From positions 124,001 through 188,000 of the forward strand of contig JAUSBR010000010.1 of NCBI GenBank assembly GCA_030651895.1: DNA of 64,000 nt. The letters are read 5' to 3'. The DNA comes from Sideroxyarcus sp. Lineage in GTDB: Bacteria; Pseudomonadota; Gammaproteobacteria; Burkholderiales; Gallionellaceae. Positions 9,686 through 18,711 of this stretch are shown one piece after another. The notes under the pieces were generated by a model. That model saw nothing but the letters and a program-made list of their open reading frames with translations, was not told the DNA's origin and did no database searches. The stretch's first letter is position 1; each line of letters begins with the position of its first letter. The position numbers were made by a program, and so were the translations under genes.

Positions 9686-11323
9686 ATGTTATCAAGACTC
9701 AAATTCATTCTGCCGCTAATGGCAGCAGGCGCGCTGCTGGCAGCGCCGACTGCATCCGCGGTTCCCGCCGAGCCCGCTGCGGCGACCGCTCCGCAACTGG
9801 AAACCATCATCAAGCCAAAAGCCTCCACGGCCGACCACAGCAAGTTCAAGGAACTGAACCGGAATTTTCAGACCGGCCCGCAAGTGACCGAGGCTTGCCT
9901 GATATGTCACACCGAAGCCGCCAAGCAGGTGCAGCACACCAAGCACTGGACCTGGGAATCTACCGATCCCAAGACCGGGCAGGTGCGCGGCAAGAAGAAC
10001 ATCATCAACAACTACTGCACATCACCGGTCTCGAACGAGAAAGACTGCATGGCTTGCCATGCCGGTTACGGCTGGAAGGACGACAAATTCGACTTCAAAG
10101 TCGAAAAGAACGTGGACTGCCTGATCTGCCATGACCAGACCGGCACCTACCGCAAGCTGCCGGGCGATGCTGGGCATCCGGTGTACAAGCGCGTGGAATT
10201 TCCGAAGGGGTCGGGCAAGTTCGTCGAGCCTGCCGATCTGAAAAAAGTGGCGCAGAGCATCGGCATGCCCACCCGCAGCAACTGCGGCTCCTGCCACTTT
10301 TTCGGCGCGGGCGGTAACGGTGCGAAACACGGCGACCTTGACGCATCGCTGCAACATCCCGGTAAATACCTGGACGTGCACATGGACGAAAAGGGTTTGA
10401 ACTTTACCTGCACGACCTGTCACGCCACCTCCAGTCATGAAGTCTCCGGCAGCCGTTACAACGTGGCTGCGGCAGTCAAAGGTCCGGCGCACATTCGCGG
10501 CAAGCAGGATGAATCTCCCGCAGCCTGCCAGTCCTGCCACAGCGACAAGCCGCACCATGAGGCCATGCTTAATCAGCATACCGAAAAGCTCGCCTGCCAG
10601 ACTTGCCACATCCCGGAATACGCACGCAACGAAATCGGCACCGAGGCAAGCTGGGACTGGTCACAAGCCACCATCATGGGGGCGGATGGCAAGCCGATGG
10701 TAAGCAAGGACAGCGCCGGGCGCCGCAAATTCGACAGCAAGAAGGGTACATGGGTGTGGGATTCCTACGTCATTCCGGAATATCGCTGGTACAACGGCGT
10801 CTCCACCTACAAGGTGATCGGCGACAAGATCGATCCGAGCAAGACCGTGCAGATCAACGAAGTGGGCGGCGCTCCGGGCGATGCCGATTCGCGCATTTGG
10901 CCGACCAAGGTGCACCGCGGCAAGCAACCCTATGACAAGGTGAACAACTATCTCACCGTGCAGCATACGGCGGGAGAGGACCACACTGCCTTGTGGCACA
11001 ACTATGACTGGCAGAAGGCGATCGGCGCCGGCATGAAGGCGGCCAAGCTGCCGTACAGCGGCGAATACGGTTTCGTCGATACCGAGATGACCTGGCCGAT
11101 CACCCATATGGTCGCGCCCAAGCATGACGCGCTGGCTTGCGAGCAGTGCCACAGCAAGAGCGGGCGTCTGCAGGGTATCGAGGGCGTCTATCTGCCTTCG
11201 CGCGACAGTAACAAGTGGCTGGACATGATCGGCTGGACGCTGGTCATGCTGTCGCTGATCGGCATACTGATCCACGGCGGACTTCGCATCTACACCGGCA
11301 AGAATAAAGGACAACACAAATGA
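9686..11323 (+). CDS. Octaheme c-type cytochrome, tetrathionate reductase (Otr) family
   Basis: A 545-residue periplasmic multiheme protein. A signal peptide covers residues 1 to about 25. Eight CXXCH haem-binding motifs start at residues 71, 121, 145, 200, 242, 281, 304 and 485, the number and order expected of octaheme tetrathionate reductases. A single membrane helix follows (about 514-532). Characterised Otr reduces tetrathionate, and also nitrite and hydroxylamine in vitro; the in vivo substrate here is not known. AAGGTGA precedes the ATG. The stop overlaps the start of a cytochrome b gene by four bases, which, with the C-terminal anchor, points to a quinone-linked two-subunit complex. 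The downstream partner is evidence for respiration rather than soluble detoxification. Confidence 0.9.
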   Translation: MLSRLKFILPLMAAGALLAAPTASAVPAEPAAATAPQLETIIKPKASTADHSKFKELNRNFQTGPQVTEACLICHTEAAKQVQHTKHWTWESTDPKTGQVRGKKNIINNYCTSPVSNEKDCMACHAGYGWKDDKFDFKVEKNVDCLICHDQTGTYRKLPGDAGHPVYKRVEFPKGSGKFVEPADLKKVAQSIGMPTRSNCGSCHFFGAGGNGAKHGDLDASLQHPGKYLDVHMDEKGLNFTCTTCHATSSHEVSGSRYNVAAAVKGPAHIRGKQDESPAACQSCHSDKPHHEAMLNQHTEKLACQTCHIPEYARNEIGTEASWDWSQATIMGADGKPMVSKDSAGRRKFDSKKGTWVWDSYVIPEYRWYNGVSTYKVIGDKIDPSKTVQINEVGGAPGDADSRIWPTKVHRGKQPYDKVNNYLTVQHTAGEDHTALWHNYDWQKAIGAGMKAAKLPYSGEYGFVDTEMTWPITHMVAPKHDALACEQCHSKSGRLQGIEGVYLPSRDSNKWLDMIGWTLVMLSLIGILIHGGLRIYTGKNKGQHK

Positions 11324-11928
11324 ACGCAGTGAACCGCCGCATCTACCTCTACAATCGCTATGAGCGCTTCTGGCACTGGTCGCAGGCTTTGCTCGTTATT
11401 CTCATGATGATCACCGGCTTCGAAGTGCATGGATCATACAAACTACTCGGCTTCGGAAATGCGGTGAACCTGCACACCGTTGCTGCATGGACGCTGCTGA
11501 CGCTCTGGGCTTTTACCATTTTCTGGCAATTCACCACCGACGAATGGAAACAATACATACCGAGCCTGAAAAAGGTGGATGCCATGGTGCGTTATTACGC
11601 CTACGGCATTTTCCTCAATGCACCCAATCCGTTCCACAAAACCGCGGCCAAGAAACATAACCCGCTGCAGCGTCTGGCTTACTTGGCATTGCTGTCGATG
11701 GTCTCCCCAGTTATCTGGGGTTCGGGACTGTTTTATCTTTTTTATTCCTCATGGAAGAGTTTGGGTATTGATGCCTGGCTGAGTCTGGAGGCGGTGGCAT
11801 TCGTTCACACAGCGGGCGCTTTCATGATGCTGGTGTTCTTCATTGCCCACGTCTACCTGACCACCACCGGCCATACGCCGACCGCTCACATCAAGACGAT
11901 GGTCACGGGCTGGGAAGAAGTGGATTGA
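11320..11928 (+). CDS. Cytochrome b561-type membrane subunit, partner of the octaheme cytochrome
   Basis: A 202-residue integral membrane protein with four or five hydrophobic spans, related to di-haem cytochrome b subunits of Ni-Fe hydrogenase, formate dehydrogenase and thiosulfate reductase. Histidines suited to haem binding are in R-F-W-H-W-S (about 18-22), N-L-H-T-V (about 50), V-H-T-A-G and A-H-V-Y-L in the last two helices. It most likely exchanges electrons between the quinone pool and the octaheme protein encoded immediately upstream (four-base overlap, ATGA). Direction of electron flow cannot be told from the sequence. Confidence 0.88.
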   Translation: MNAVNRRIYLYNRYERFWHWSQALLVILMMITGFEVHGSYKLLGFGNAVNLHTVAAWTLLTLWAFTIFWQFTTDEWKQYIPSLKKVDAMVRYYAYGIFLNAPNPFHKTAAKKHNPLQRLAYLALLSMVSPVIWGSGLFYLFYSSWKSLGIDAWLSLEAVAFVHTAGAFMMLVFFIAHVYLTTTGHTPTAHIKTMVTGWEEVD

Positions 11929-11939
11929 GTTGCCTGACG

Positions 11940-11983
11940 CATCAAACAACAAGCCGCTACTTGTAGCGGCTTGTTGTTTGATG
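11940..11983. terminator. Bidirectional terminator, 21-base-pair perfect stem
   Basis: The arms 11940-11960 and 11963-11983 are exactly complementary over 21 bases with only TT between them. The core is GCCGCTAC/GTAGCGGC. The outer part is made of A and T tracts (CAACAA on one arm, TTGTTGTTTG on the other), so either strand yields U-rich RNA after a GC-rich stem. It sits between the convergent cytochrome b and TlpA-like genes, 12 and 10 bases from their stops. Confidence 0.85.
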
Positions 11984-11992
11984 CAATTCTGA

Positions 11993-12835
11993 TCATTTGC
12001 CGGAACGTGCCGCCGCGTCGTGCAGCAACGGCAGGTATTCTGACCAGCGCGAGATCGCCCCGACGTTGGCGAACACGACGATGCCGTGCTTGTCCAGGAT
12101 ATAGGTGGTCGGGAAGACCTCGGCGATATATCTGTCGTGGATGGACTTGCCGTTTGCAAGCGGCAGGGAATCATTTGCTTTCTTGCTCACGCCCGAATCG
12201 AACAAAGGCAATTGCAGACGCTGTTGTCGGGCCCACTTGCGCGCGGTGCCGATATCCTCGCGCACCTGCAGCAAGACCATCTTGATTTCGGAAGAGTCTC
12301 CCAGCTGCCGATGTAGCTGCTGCATCTCCGGCATCTCGCGACGACACGGCGGGCACCATGAGCCCCAGAAATGCAGCACGACCACTTTGCCGCGCAGGTC
12401 GGAGAGCTTCATGGCTTTGCCCTGCGGATCCTTGAAAGCCAGGTCGTAGAAACGTTCGCCGCGTTTCAGGCCGGTATTGGCCCTGTCTGCAGCGGAACGG
12501 TCCGGATAGGGGCCCCAGAGTCCGGACCAGGCTTTCTTGTCGAATACCACCTTGTCGTCGAGCGCATAAAGGATGCAAGCATGTCCGTTGTCGAACTCGC
12601 AGGTCTGCAGGGTGTCTTCGGCGACGGACTCGGCAGAGGAACCGTTTCCGTTCCATGTCCATGCGCCGCCCGGGGCGATGGCGAAAGCACGGTGCCGTTC
12701 GGCAGCCAGAAAGTCGCGGTAAGCTTCTTTTCCGGTCCGGTCGAGATGCGGGATCGCTTCGATGTCATTCAAACTGGCAGCTGTTGCTGCAGTGCTGGCG
12801 AATAGCAGAGCGGTCAACAGCAACGGCAGGTACAT
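11993..12835 (-). CDS. Periplasmic TlpA-like thioredoxin-fold protein
   Basis: A 280-residue exported protein. Residues 1-20 form a signal peptide (MYLPLLLTALLF then A-S-T-A-A-T-A-A). An N-terminal region of about 110 residues has no recognised domain but contains two cysteines (79 and 87). A redoxin/TlpA domain follows from about 125, with active site WCPPC (160-164) and the cis-proline segment V-F-P-T-T-Y. TlpA/ResA-type proteins reduce disulfides in the periplasm, often to let haem attach to apocytochrome c. Being next to the octaheme cytochrome makes that role reasonable, but it is on the opposite strand. The frame is open 28 codons further upstream; the ATG at 12835 is chosen because a signal peptide starts there. 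Confidence 0.85.
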   Translation of the reverse strand: MYLPLLLTALLFASTAATAASLNDIEAIPHLDRTGKEAYRDFLAAERHRAFAIAPGGAWTWNGNGSSAESVAEDTLQTCEFDNGHACILYALDDKVVFDKKAWSGLWGPYPDRSAADRANTGLKRGERFYDLAFKDPQGKAMKLSDLRGKVVVLHFWGSWCPPCRREMPEMQQLHRQLGDSSEIKMVLLQVREDIGTARKWARQQRLQLPLFDSGVSKKANDSLPLANGKSIHDRYIAEVFPTTYILDKHGIVVFANVGAISRWSEYLPLLHDAAARSGK

Positions 12836-13078
12836 GCGAGAGGTCACGATGATATGGTCTTTGGTTGATCTATGGAGAATGGTTGCGGCTATTTTGCGGG
12901 GTCGATCTGCCAGCGTCAACGGCAGACTTCGATTTCTCCTTAACGCTTGGCTTTATTCGGTTTTTTCCGACGAACGGCGCCGTATTTGAATTGTGTTACA
13001 GCGATTGACTAGGGTAGACTTCGTCCGATTTTGGTGAGGCAAACTTCGAAGACCGGACTCGTGCGCGGATTCTCAAAC

Positions 13079-13996
13079 ATGAATAACACCCCAACTCCTG
13101 ACCAGATCAACGAGTTGTTCAACAACGAAGACCGGCATATCGTATGGGCAAAGGTAACCGGCATCATCCGCCGGATGAGCCGGGATTACGATTTCGCCCT
13201 CATTGAGTCCGTATACGAAGATATCATGCGCCTGTTCCATGGCGACTACCCGGATTATTCCTCCATCAAGACGCTGTACCACGATCTTCCCCATACGCTG
13301 GAGGTGCTACTTTGCGGTGCGCGCCTGATGCACGGCGTGCATCTGTCGGGTGACCGCCTGACAGACGAGGAGATCTCGCTGATCGTGATCGCCATCCTGA
13401 TGCACGATGTCGGTTATGCCCAACGCAAAAGCGAGGAAACCGGGACCGGGGCGCAGCATACGCAGACGCACGTCCAGCGCGGAATCGAGTTCATGCGGCA
13501 ATACTTTGCCGACCAGAATCTCCCCGAGCACGTCGCGGTTTCGGTGACCGCCATGATCCTGGGGACAGAACACAACCGTCCCTTTGCGCAAATCTGCTTC
13601 AGGGATGAACGTTCGCGCATGCTTGGCCGCATCGTCGCCACCGCAGATATCACCGGCCAGATGGCCGACCGCATCTATCTGGAAAAGCTGCTGTTCCTGT
13701 ATCTCGAATTCAAGGAGGCGAACTTCGGCAGCTATGAGAGCAACTATGATCTTTTACGCCAGACCAACCGTTTCTACGAGACGACACGCGCAAAGCTGGA
13801 CGGAGTGTTGGGGGGTATCTACAAGAAGTTGGAGTATCACTTCAAAGATACGATGGGAGTCAGCAACAATTACTATCTCGAGTCCATCGAGAAGAACATG
13901 GCCTATCTGGCCAAAGTGGTGGCGCACGATGAAGAGGAGCTGTACACCATGCTCAAGCGCCACGGCGTCGCCGAGATGTCGCGCAGGCTGAGCTAG
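13079..13996 (+). CDS. HD-domain phosphohydrolase
   Basis: A soluble protein of 305 residues. The metal-binding HD pattern is seen as YHDLPHTLEV (67-76), a variant of the YHNxxHAxDV signature of class I cyclic nucleotide phosphodiesterases, and MHDVGYAQ (108-115). Further conserved-looking His and Asp residues occur at A-D-I-T-G-Q-M-A-D and in the T-E-H-N-R region. It probably hydrolyses a phosphoester of a nucleotide; the exact substrate is not readable. No GYP motif, so it is not an HD-GYP c-di-GMP enzyme. The start at 13079 (MNNTPTPDQ) is preferred over an upstream GTG-rich extension. It stands alone between divergent and convergent neighbours. Confidence 0.75.
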   Translation: MNNTPTPDQINELFNNEDRHIVWAKVTGIIRRMSRDYDFALIESVYEDIMRLFHGDYPDYSSIKTLYHDLPHTLEVLLCGARLMHGVHLSGDRLTDEEISLIVIAILMHDVGYAQRKSEETGTGAQHTQTHVQRGIEFMRQYFADQNLPEHVAVSVTAMILGTEHNRPFAQICFRDERSRMLGRIVATADITGQMADRIYLEKLLFLYLEFKEANFGSYESNYDLLRQTNRFYETTRAKLDGVLGGIYKKLEYHFKDTMGVSNNYYLESIEKNMAYLAKVVAHDEEELYTMLKRHGVAEMSRRLS

Positions 13997-14032
13997 TCTG
14001 CTTGACCTAGCTTCAGCCGTTCGCCGGGTGGT

Positions 14033-15082
14033 TTATGCCACCGTCACCTTCGCATCCAGATAGACATCCTGCACCGCATTCAGCAATGCGATACCGTCCT
14101 GTAGCGGTTTCTGGAACGCCTTGCGACCGAGGATCAGTCCCATCCCGCCTGCGCGCTTGTTGATCACCGCGGTACGCACTGCCTGCTGCAAGTCATCCTT
14201 GCCCGATTCGCCGCCGGAGTTGATCAGGCCGGCGCGGCCCATGTAGCAGTTCGCCACCTGGTAGCGCACCAGGTCGATGGGGTGGTCGGTGGTGAGTTCG
14301 CTGTAGACCTTGGGATGGGTCTTGCCGAACTTGATGGCGTTGTAGCCGCCGTTGTTCTCGGCCATCTTCTGCTTAACAATGTCGGCATTGATGGTGGCGG
14401 CGAGATGGTTGGCCTGACCGGTCAGGTCGGCAGCGACGTGGTAGTCCTTGTCGCCCACCTTGAAACCGGAATTGCGCAGGTAAGCCCACAGCACGGTCGC
14501 CATGCCCAGTTCATGTGCACGCTCGAACGCTTCGGAGATCTCCTGTATCTGGCGGCGCGAATGCTCGGAGCCGTAGAACACCGTCGCGCCCACGGCTACG
14601 GCGCCCATGTTGAAAGCCTGCTCGACGCTGGCGAACAGCGTCTGGTTGTAGATGTTGGGATAGGTCAGGATCTCGTTGTGGTTGATCTTTACGATGAACG
14701 GGATCTTGTGCGCATAGCGGCGCGCGACGGAAGAAAGCACGCCCAGCGTGGAAGCCACCGCGTTGCAGCCGCCTTCCATCGCGAGTTTGACGATGTTCTC
14801 GGGGTCGAAATAGATCGGATTGGGTGCGAAAGACGCGCCGCCCGAGTGCTCCACGCCCTGATCCACCGGCAGGATGGAGAGGTAGCCGGTATTGGCCAGC
14901 CGCCCGTGACCGTACAGGGATTGCATGCTGCGCAGCACGCCGGTGCGGCGGTCTTTCATGGCGACCACGCGATCCACATAGTCGGGGCCCGGGATATGGA
15001 TGGCCTCCTTCGGTATCCCCGTGCAACGGTGTTTCAACAGATGTTCCGCTTCGTCGCCCAGCAACTGCACGATGTTCGTCAT
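14033..15082 (-). CDS. fbaB: Class I fructose-bisphosphate aldolase (FbaB/DhnA type)
   Basis: A 349-residue Schiff-base aldolase that interconverts fructose 1,6-bisphosphate with DHAP and glyceraldehyde 3-phosphate. The DhnA-type pattern is seen in [10 protein letters not shown] near residue 73, the I-V-K-I-N-H-N-E strand, and the phosphate-binding end [10 protein letters not shown] with G-L-I-L-G-R-K-A-F. An AAAGGAGT ribosome-binding site stands before the ATG. It is monocistronic and divergent from purT. The gene is well conserved among betaproteobacteria that run gluconeogenesis or the Calvin cycle. Confidence 0.92.
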   Translation of the reverse strand: MTNIVQLLGDEAEHLLKHRCTGIPKEAIHIPGPDYVDRVVAMKDRRTGVLRSMQSLYGHGRLANTGYLSILPVDQGVEHSGGASFAPNPIYFDPENIVKLAMEGGCNAVASTLGVLSSVARRYAHKIPFIVKINHNEILTYPNIYNQTLFASVEQAFNMGAVAVGATVFYGSEHSRRQIQEISEAFERAHELGMATVLWAYLRNSGFKVGDKDYHVAADLTGQANHLAATINADIVKQKMAENNGGYNAIKFGKTHPKVYSELTTDHPIDLVRYQVANCYMGRAGLINSGGESGKDDLQQAVRTAVINKRAGGMGLILGRKAFQKPLQDGIALLNAVQDVYLDAKVTVA

Positions 15083-15127
15083 GGCCGTACTCCTTTGATG
15101 AAAAAGTTCAAACAGAAAAGACCTGAA

Positions 15128-15158
15128 TCGACAGGAATCATACTCCCCTGTGTATAAT
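15128..15158 (+). promoter_or_regulatory. Putative sigma-70 promoter of purT
   Basis: TCGACA (15128-15133) and a perfect TATAAT (15153-15158) are separated by 19 bases, slightly longer than ideal. It predicts a transcript starting near 15165 with a leader of about 28 bases and an AAGGG ribosome-binding site before the GTG start of purT. It lies in the gap between the divergent fbaB and purT genes. Confidence 0.6.
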
Positions 15159-15192
15159 TTTGACCGTCTCCAACCCTAAGGGTAAATACTTA

Positions 15193-16398
15193 GTGAACAC
15201 CATCATCCTCGGTACTCCTCTCAGTCCTTCCGCCACCAAAGTCATGCTGCTGGGCAGCGGCGAACTCGGCAAGGAAGTCATCATCGCGCTGCAACGTCTG
15301 GGTGTGGAAGTCATCGCGGTGGACCGCTACGAGAATGCGCCGGGGCATCAGGTGGCGCACCGCGCTCATGTCATCAATATGGCGGACGGAGCAGCGCTGC
15401 GCGCTTTGATTGAAAAGGAAAAGCCGCATCTGGTCGTGCCGGAGATCGAGGCCATCGCCACCGACATGCTGGTGCAACTGGAGAAGGAGGGGCAGCGCGT
15501 CATACCGACCGCACGCGCGGCACAGCTCACCATGAATCGTGAAGGCATCCGCCGCCTGGCCGCCGAGACGCTGGGCTTGCCGACCTCGCCGTACAAGTTC
15601 GCCGACAGCCTGGAAGAGATGCAGGCCGCCATCGACGGCGGGATCGGCTATCCCTGCATCGTCAAGCCGGTTATGTCTTCTTCCGGCAAAGGGCAGTCGA
15701 AACTTGATGGCCCGGCCGATGTGAAGAAAGCCTGGGACTATGCCGCCAGCGGTTCGCGCGTGAACCAGGGCAGGGTGATCGTGGAAGGCTTCATCGATTT
15801 CGATTACGAGATCACCCAGCTCACCGTGCGTGCAGTCGGCGCCAACGGCCAAACCGAAACGCATTTCTGTGAACCTATTGGCCATGTGCAGGTGCACGGC
15901 GACTATGTCGAAAGTTGGCAGCCGATGGCGATGACGGAGCAAGCCCTGCAGAGATCGCGCGAGATCGCCAGGAAGGTCACCGATGATCTGGGCGGTCTTG
16001 GTCTCTTCGGCGTCGAACTGTTCGTGAAGGGCGACATGGTGTGGTTCTCCGAAGTCAGCCCGCGCCCGCACGACACCGGCATGGTGACCATGTGCACCCA
16101 GCGTTTCAACGAGTTCGAGCTGCATACGCGCGCCATCCTCGGCCTGCCGGTGGATGCCTCGCTGCGTGCCGTCGGCGCGTCCGCCGTGATCTACGGCGGC
16201 ATGGAGGAGAAAGGCATCTCCTTCAAGGGTGTGGACGAGGCGCTGCGCGTGCCGGAAGCGGACATCCGCCTGTTCGGCAAGCCCGAGTCGTTCAAGCGCC
16301 GCCGCATGGGGGTGGCGCTGGCGAACGGCAAGGATACCGACGAGGCGCGCGCGCGCGCCAAGCTGGCGGCGGGCAAGGTCATTCCGGTCAAAGTGTGA
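15193..16398 (+). CDS. purT: Formate-dependent phosphoribosylglycinamide formyltransferase
   Basis: ATP-grasp enzyme of purine synthesis that makes formyl-GAR from GAR, formate and ATP, an alternative to folate-dependent PurN. The N-terminal domain has the substrate-binding [10 protein letters not shown] loop. The ATP-grasp domain is marked by [14 protein letters not shown] and the metal site [12 protein letters not shown]. With a GTG start at 15193 the protein has 401 residues, close to the 392 of the E. coli enzyme. An in-frame TTG at 15160 lies next to the -10 box and is rejected. The stop overlaps the next start by one base (TGATG), so it is coupled to the VOC gene. Confidence 0.93.
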   Translation: MNTIILGTPLSPSATKVMLLGSGELGKEVIIALQRLGVEVIAVDRYENAPGHQVAHRAHVINMADGAALRALIEKEKPHLVVPEIEAIATDMLVQLEKEGQRVIPTARAAQLTMNREGIRRLAAETLGLPTSPYKFADSLEEMQAAIDGGIGYPCIVKPVMSSSGKGQSKLDGPADVKKAWDYAASGSRVNQGRVIVEGFIDFDYEITQLTVRAVGANGQTETHFCEPIGHVQVHGDYVESWQPMAMTEQALQRSREIARKVTDDLGGLGLFGVELFVKGDMVWFSEVSPRPHDTGMVTMCTQRFNEFELHTRAILGLPVDASLRAVGASAVIYGGMEEKGISFKGVDEALRVPEADIRLFGKPESFKRRRMGVALANGKDTDEARARAKLAAGKVIPVKV

Positions 16399-16769
16399 TG
16401 ATCTCGGGCATCCATCACGCCACCTTCCTCAGCAGCGATCTGCCCAGGTCGCGCGCGTTCTACGAGGGCGTGCTCGGTCTGCAGCTGGCATTGAACCGGC
16501 CGCAGATGAGCTTCGACGGCGTGTGGTACGACATCGCACTGAATCAGCAGATACATCTGATGTTGCTGCCGGATCCGGCGGCGGGGGTGCATCGCCCGGC
16601 GCACGGCGGGCGCGATCGCCATGTGGCACTGGCGGTGAACGACTTGTCGCAGCTGCGGGCGCGACTGGATGCCGCGAGCGTCGCCTATACGCAAAGCCAG
16701 TCGGGCAGGAATGCCTTGTTCTGCCGCGATCCGGACGGCAACGCGCTGGAATTCATCGAGACCGCCTGA
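16398..16769 (+). CDS. VOC-family (glyoxalase/dioxygenase fold) protein
   Basis: A 123-residue protein of the vicinal oxygen chelate superfamily: two beta-alpha-beta-beta-beta units, with metal-site candidates H6/H7 in ISGIHHATF, H74 in DRHVALAV and a final E in N-A-L-E-F-I-E. The reaction cannot be assigned; family members include glyoxalase I, fosfomycin-inactivating enzymes and ring-cleaving dioxygenases. It overlaps purT by one base and zapE starts two bases after its stop, so the three are probably one transcript. Confidence 0.82.
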   Translation: MISGIHHATFLSSDLPRSRAFYEGVLGLQLALNRPQMSFDGVWYDIALNQQIHLMLLPDPAAGVHRPAHGGRDRHVALAVNDLSQLRARLDAASVAYTQSQSGRNALFCRDPDGNALEFIETA

Positions 16770-16771
16770 AG

Positions 16772-17917
16772 ATGCAGCATTCCGTGAGCGATAGCGAGAG
16801 CAGTCCCAAAGCCTGGTACCAGAGCGCATGCGACAAGGCGGGTTTCGTCTGCGATGGGCGCCAACTCGCAGCGATCGACGAGCTGGAAGCCCTGTGGCAG
16901 CAACTGATGGAATTCAAGGTAAAGCGAAACCAGTTCCTTGGCCGCAGCCTGCTGAGTCCGGACGTGCCGAAGGGGTTGTACATCTGGGGCGGGGTCGGGC
17001 GCGGCAAGACTTTCCTGATGGACGGCTTTTATCATTGCCTGCCGTACCGGCGTAAACGCCGCATCCATTTCCACAACTTCATGGCCGAAGTGCATCAGGA
17101 GATGAAACGACTCGCCCGCGAGGACGACCCCCTGATGGCTCTGGCTGAAAAGATCGAGACATCCACGCGTCTGCTGTGTCTGGACGAGTTCCATGTCGAC
17201 GATATCGCCGACGCGATGATACTCGGGCGTCTGCTGGGTGCTCTGCTCGAGCGCGGCGTGGTGTTGCTCACCACTTCCAACTATCCGCCCGATGGCCTGT
17301 ATCCCAACGGTTTGCAGCGGCAGAATTTTCTGCCGGCCATCGCCTTGCTCAAGCGCGAACTGAAAGTGGTTCACCTCGACAGCGACACCGATTACCGCAT
17401 GCTGCAGATGGTGCGCGATCCCCTGTTCATGCGTGCCGACGAAGCCGCAACCGACAGCCATATGCAGTCGCTGTATCAGCGCCTCACCGCCGGCATGCAC
17501 GCCGAGACTGAATTTATTCAGGTGCGTAACATCAGCATCCCGGTCAAACGACATTCGCGCGAGGTCGTCTGGTTCGATTTCAAGGAGCTGTGCGGCGGCA
17601 ACCACGACCAGTCAGATTATCTGGAGATCGCCCACCGTTATCCGACCGTGTTCCTTTCGAACATCCCGCAGATGTCCGCGGACAACGGCGCGGCAGCAAG
17701 GCGTTTCACCTGGCTGATCGACGTGCTCTATGACAATCACGTCAAGCTGGTAGCTTCCTTCGAAGTCGGACTACCGCAGCTATACGGAGATGGGGAACAT
17801 GGCAGCGAGGCACAGCGCATCGCCAGTCGTCTGACCGAGATGCAGACACGCCGTTATCTCGAGTTGCCGCACCAAAGCCGCGGCGTGTCGTTGACCGCAG
17901 CGGAGACGGCGCGATGA
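16772..17917 (+). CDS. zapE: Cell division ATPase ZapE (AFG1/LACE1 family)
   Basis: AFG1-type P-loop ATPase of 381 residues. In E. coli ZapE binds FtsZ and constricts the Z ring under stress; mitochondrial relatives help degrade respiratory subunits. The Walker A is GGVGRGKT (73-80), Walker B is L-L-C-L-D-E-F-H, and the family motif R-I-H-F-H-N-F-M and the sensor region L-T-T-S-N-Y-P-P are all present. The start at 16772 gives MQHSVSDSES. It ends overlapping the next small gene by four bases (ATGA). Confidence 0.92.
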   Translation: MQHSVSDSESSPKAWYQSACDKAGFVCDGRQLAAIDELEALWQQLMEFKVKRNQFLGRSLLSPDVPKGLYIWGGVGRGKTFLMDGFYHCLPYRRKRRIHFHNFMAEVHQEMKRLAREDDPLMALAEKIETSTRLLCLDEFHVDDIADAMILGRLLGALLERGVVLLTTSNYPPDGLYPNGLQRQNFLPAIALLKRELKVVHLDSDTDYRMLQMVRDPLFMRADEAATDSHMQSLYQRLTAGMHAETEFIQVRNISIPVKRHSREVVWFDFKELCGGNHDQSDYLEIAHRYPTVFLSNIPQMSADNGAAARRFTWLIDVLYDNHVKLVASFEVGLPQLYGDGEHGSEAQRIASRLTEMQTRRYLELPHQSRGVSLTAAETAR

Positions 17918-18159
17918 ACCGCGAGTTGCGACAGGCATGGCTGCGGCCGCTGTCGTTGGTCGTGTTGCTGGGGTTGCTGGTGGTTTGTCTCAAGGTGACG
18001 GCAGGATGGTGGCGCGGTGAACTGTCGCTGGCTGAGGACGGTAACTGGGTCTGGCTGGCGCTGTTCCCGGTGCTGCTGGTGATATGGTGGCGTTACTTCT
18101 CCGTCTTCGGCTGCAAAGAACCGGCCTGTCTGCTGCCCGAAGACGAAGAACGCAAATGA
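17914..18159 (+). CDS. Small two-span membrane protein
   Basis: An 81-residue protein of unknown function with two hydrophobic spans (about 14-30 and 45-63) separated by a short Trp-rich loop. A C-terminal segment carries two cysteines (G-C-K-E-P-A-C) and an acidic end. It overlaps zapE by four bases and is probably translated from the same transcript. It converges with the minus-strand gene downstream, seven bases away. Confidence 0.65.
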   Translation: MNRELRQAWLRPLSLVVLLGLLVVCLKVTAGWWRGELSLAEDGNWVWLALFPVLLVIWWRYFSVFGCKEPACLLPEDEERK

Positions 18160-18166
18160 ATCTGTT

Positions 18167-18559
18167 TTACGAACCGCTGGCCAGTCGCGTGTCGTAAGTC
18201 GCCTGGCAGGCTGCGTTGGCGGCTTCCAGTGTCTGGTCGGCCTCTGCCTGAACTGCCGGTGGGACCGTGAATTGACCGGGTTTGCGTTTTACCGGCTTCT
18301 TGTTCGCTTCCAGAAAATCCGTTTTGGTTTTCTCGGCCGTCTCTTTGCAAACGGTCATATCGGCCAGGATCATCGCTTCGAATTGGGCCTTCGCTTCGGC
18401 TGCGGCTTTTTCTCTTGCGGCTGCCTGTGCACGCGCCTCGACCATCGCCTGCCGCAACTCTTCGGCTGCCTTGATCTCCTGCTTGTTCATGTAATCGAGA
18501 TAGCCCCAAGTGCCTCCGGCGATGACGATGAGCAACACCGCAACGATCTTCTTTACCAT
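18167..18559 (-). CDS. Membrane-anchored Ala/Glu-rich small protein
   Basis: A 130-residue protein of unknown function. It has an N-terminal hydrophobic segment (about residues 5-19) that may be a signal anchor, then a charged helical stretch rich in Ala, Glu and Lys (coiled-coil-like, residues 25-70), and a short end with two cysteines. GGGAGGA lies five bases before the ATG at 18559, which decides the start over an ATG 16 codons upstream. It converges with the zapE operon. Confidence 0.68.
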   Translation of the reverse strand: MVKKIVAVLLIVIAGGTWGYLDYMNKQEIKAAEELRQAMVEARAQAAAREKAAAEAKAQFEAMILADMTVCKETAEKTKTDFLEANKKPVKRKPGQFTVPPAVQAEADQTLEAANAACQATYDTRLASGS

Positions 18560-18711
18560 TCTTTCCTCCCAGAAATTTTTTGTCCCGACGGTCGTATGAT
18601 ATCCCAACCTCGGGTCGCGGTGGCAAGGTAAACCGAATGAAATCTTTCCCTTACATGAAGATTACAGCGCGGAGGTGTTGCGTTTCCGACCAGCTCGGGG
18701 AGAGACCTTGC

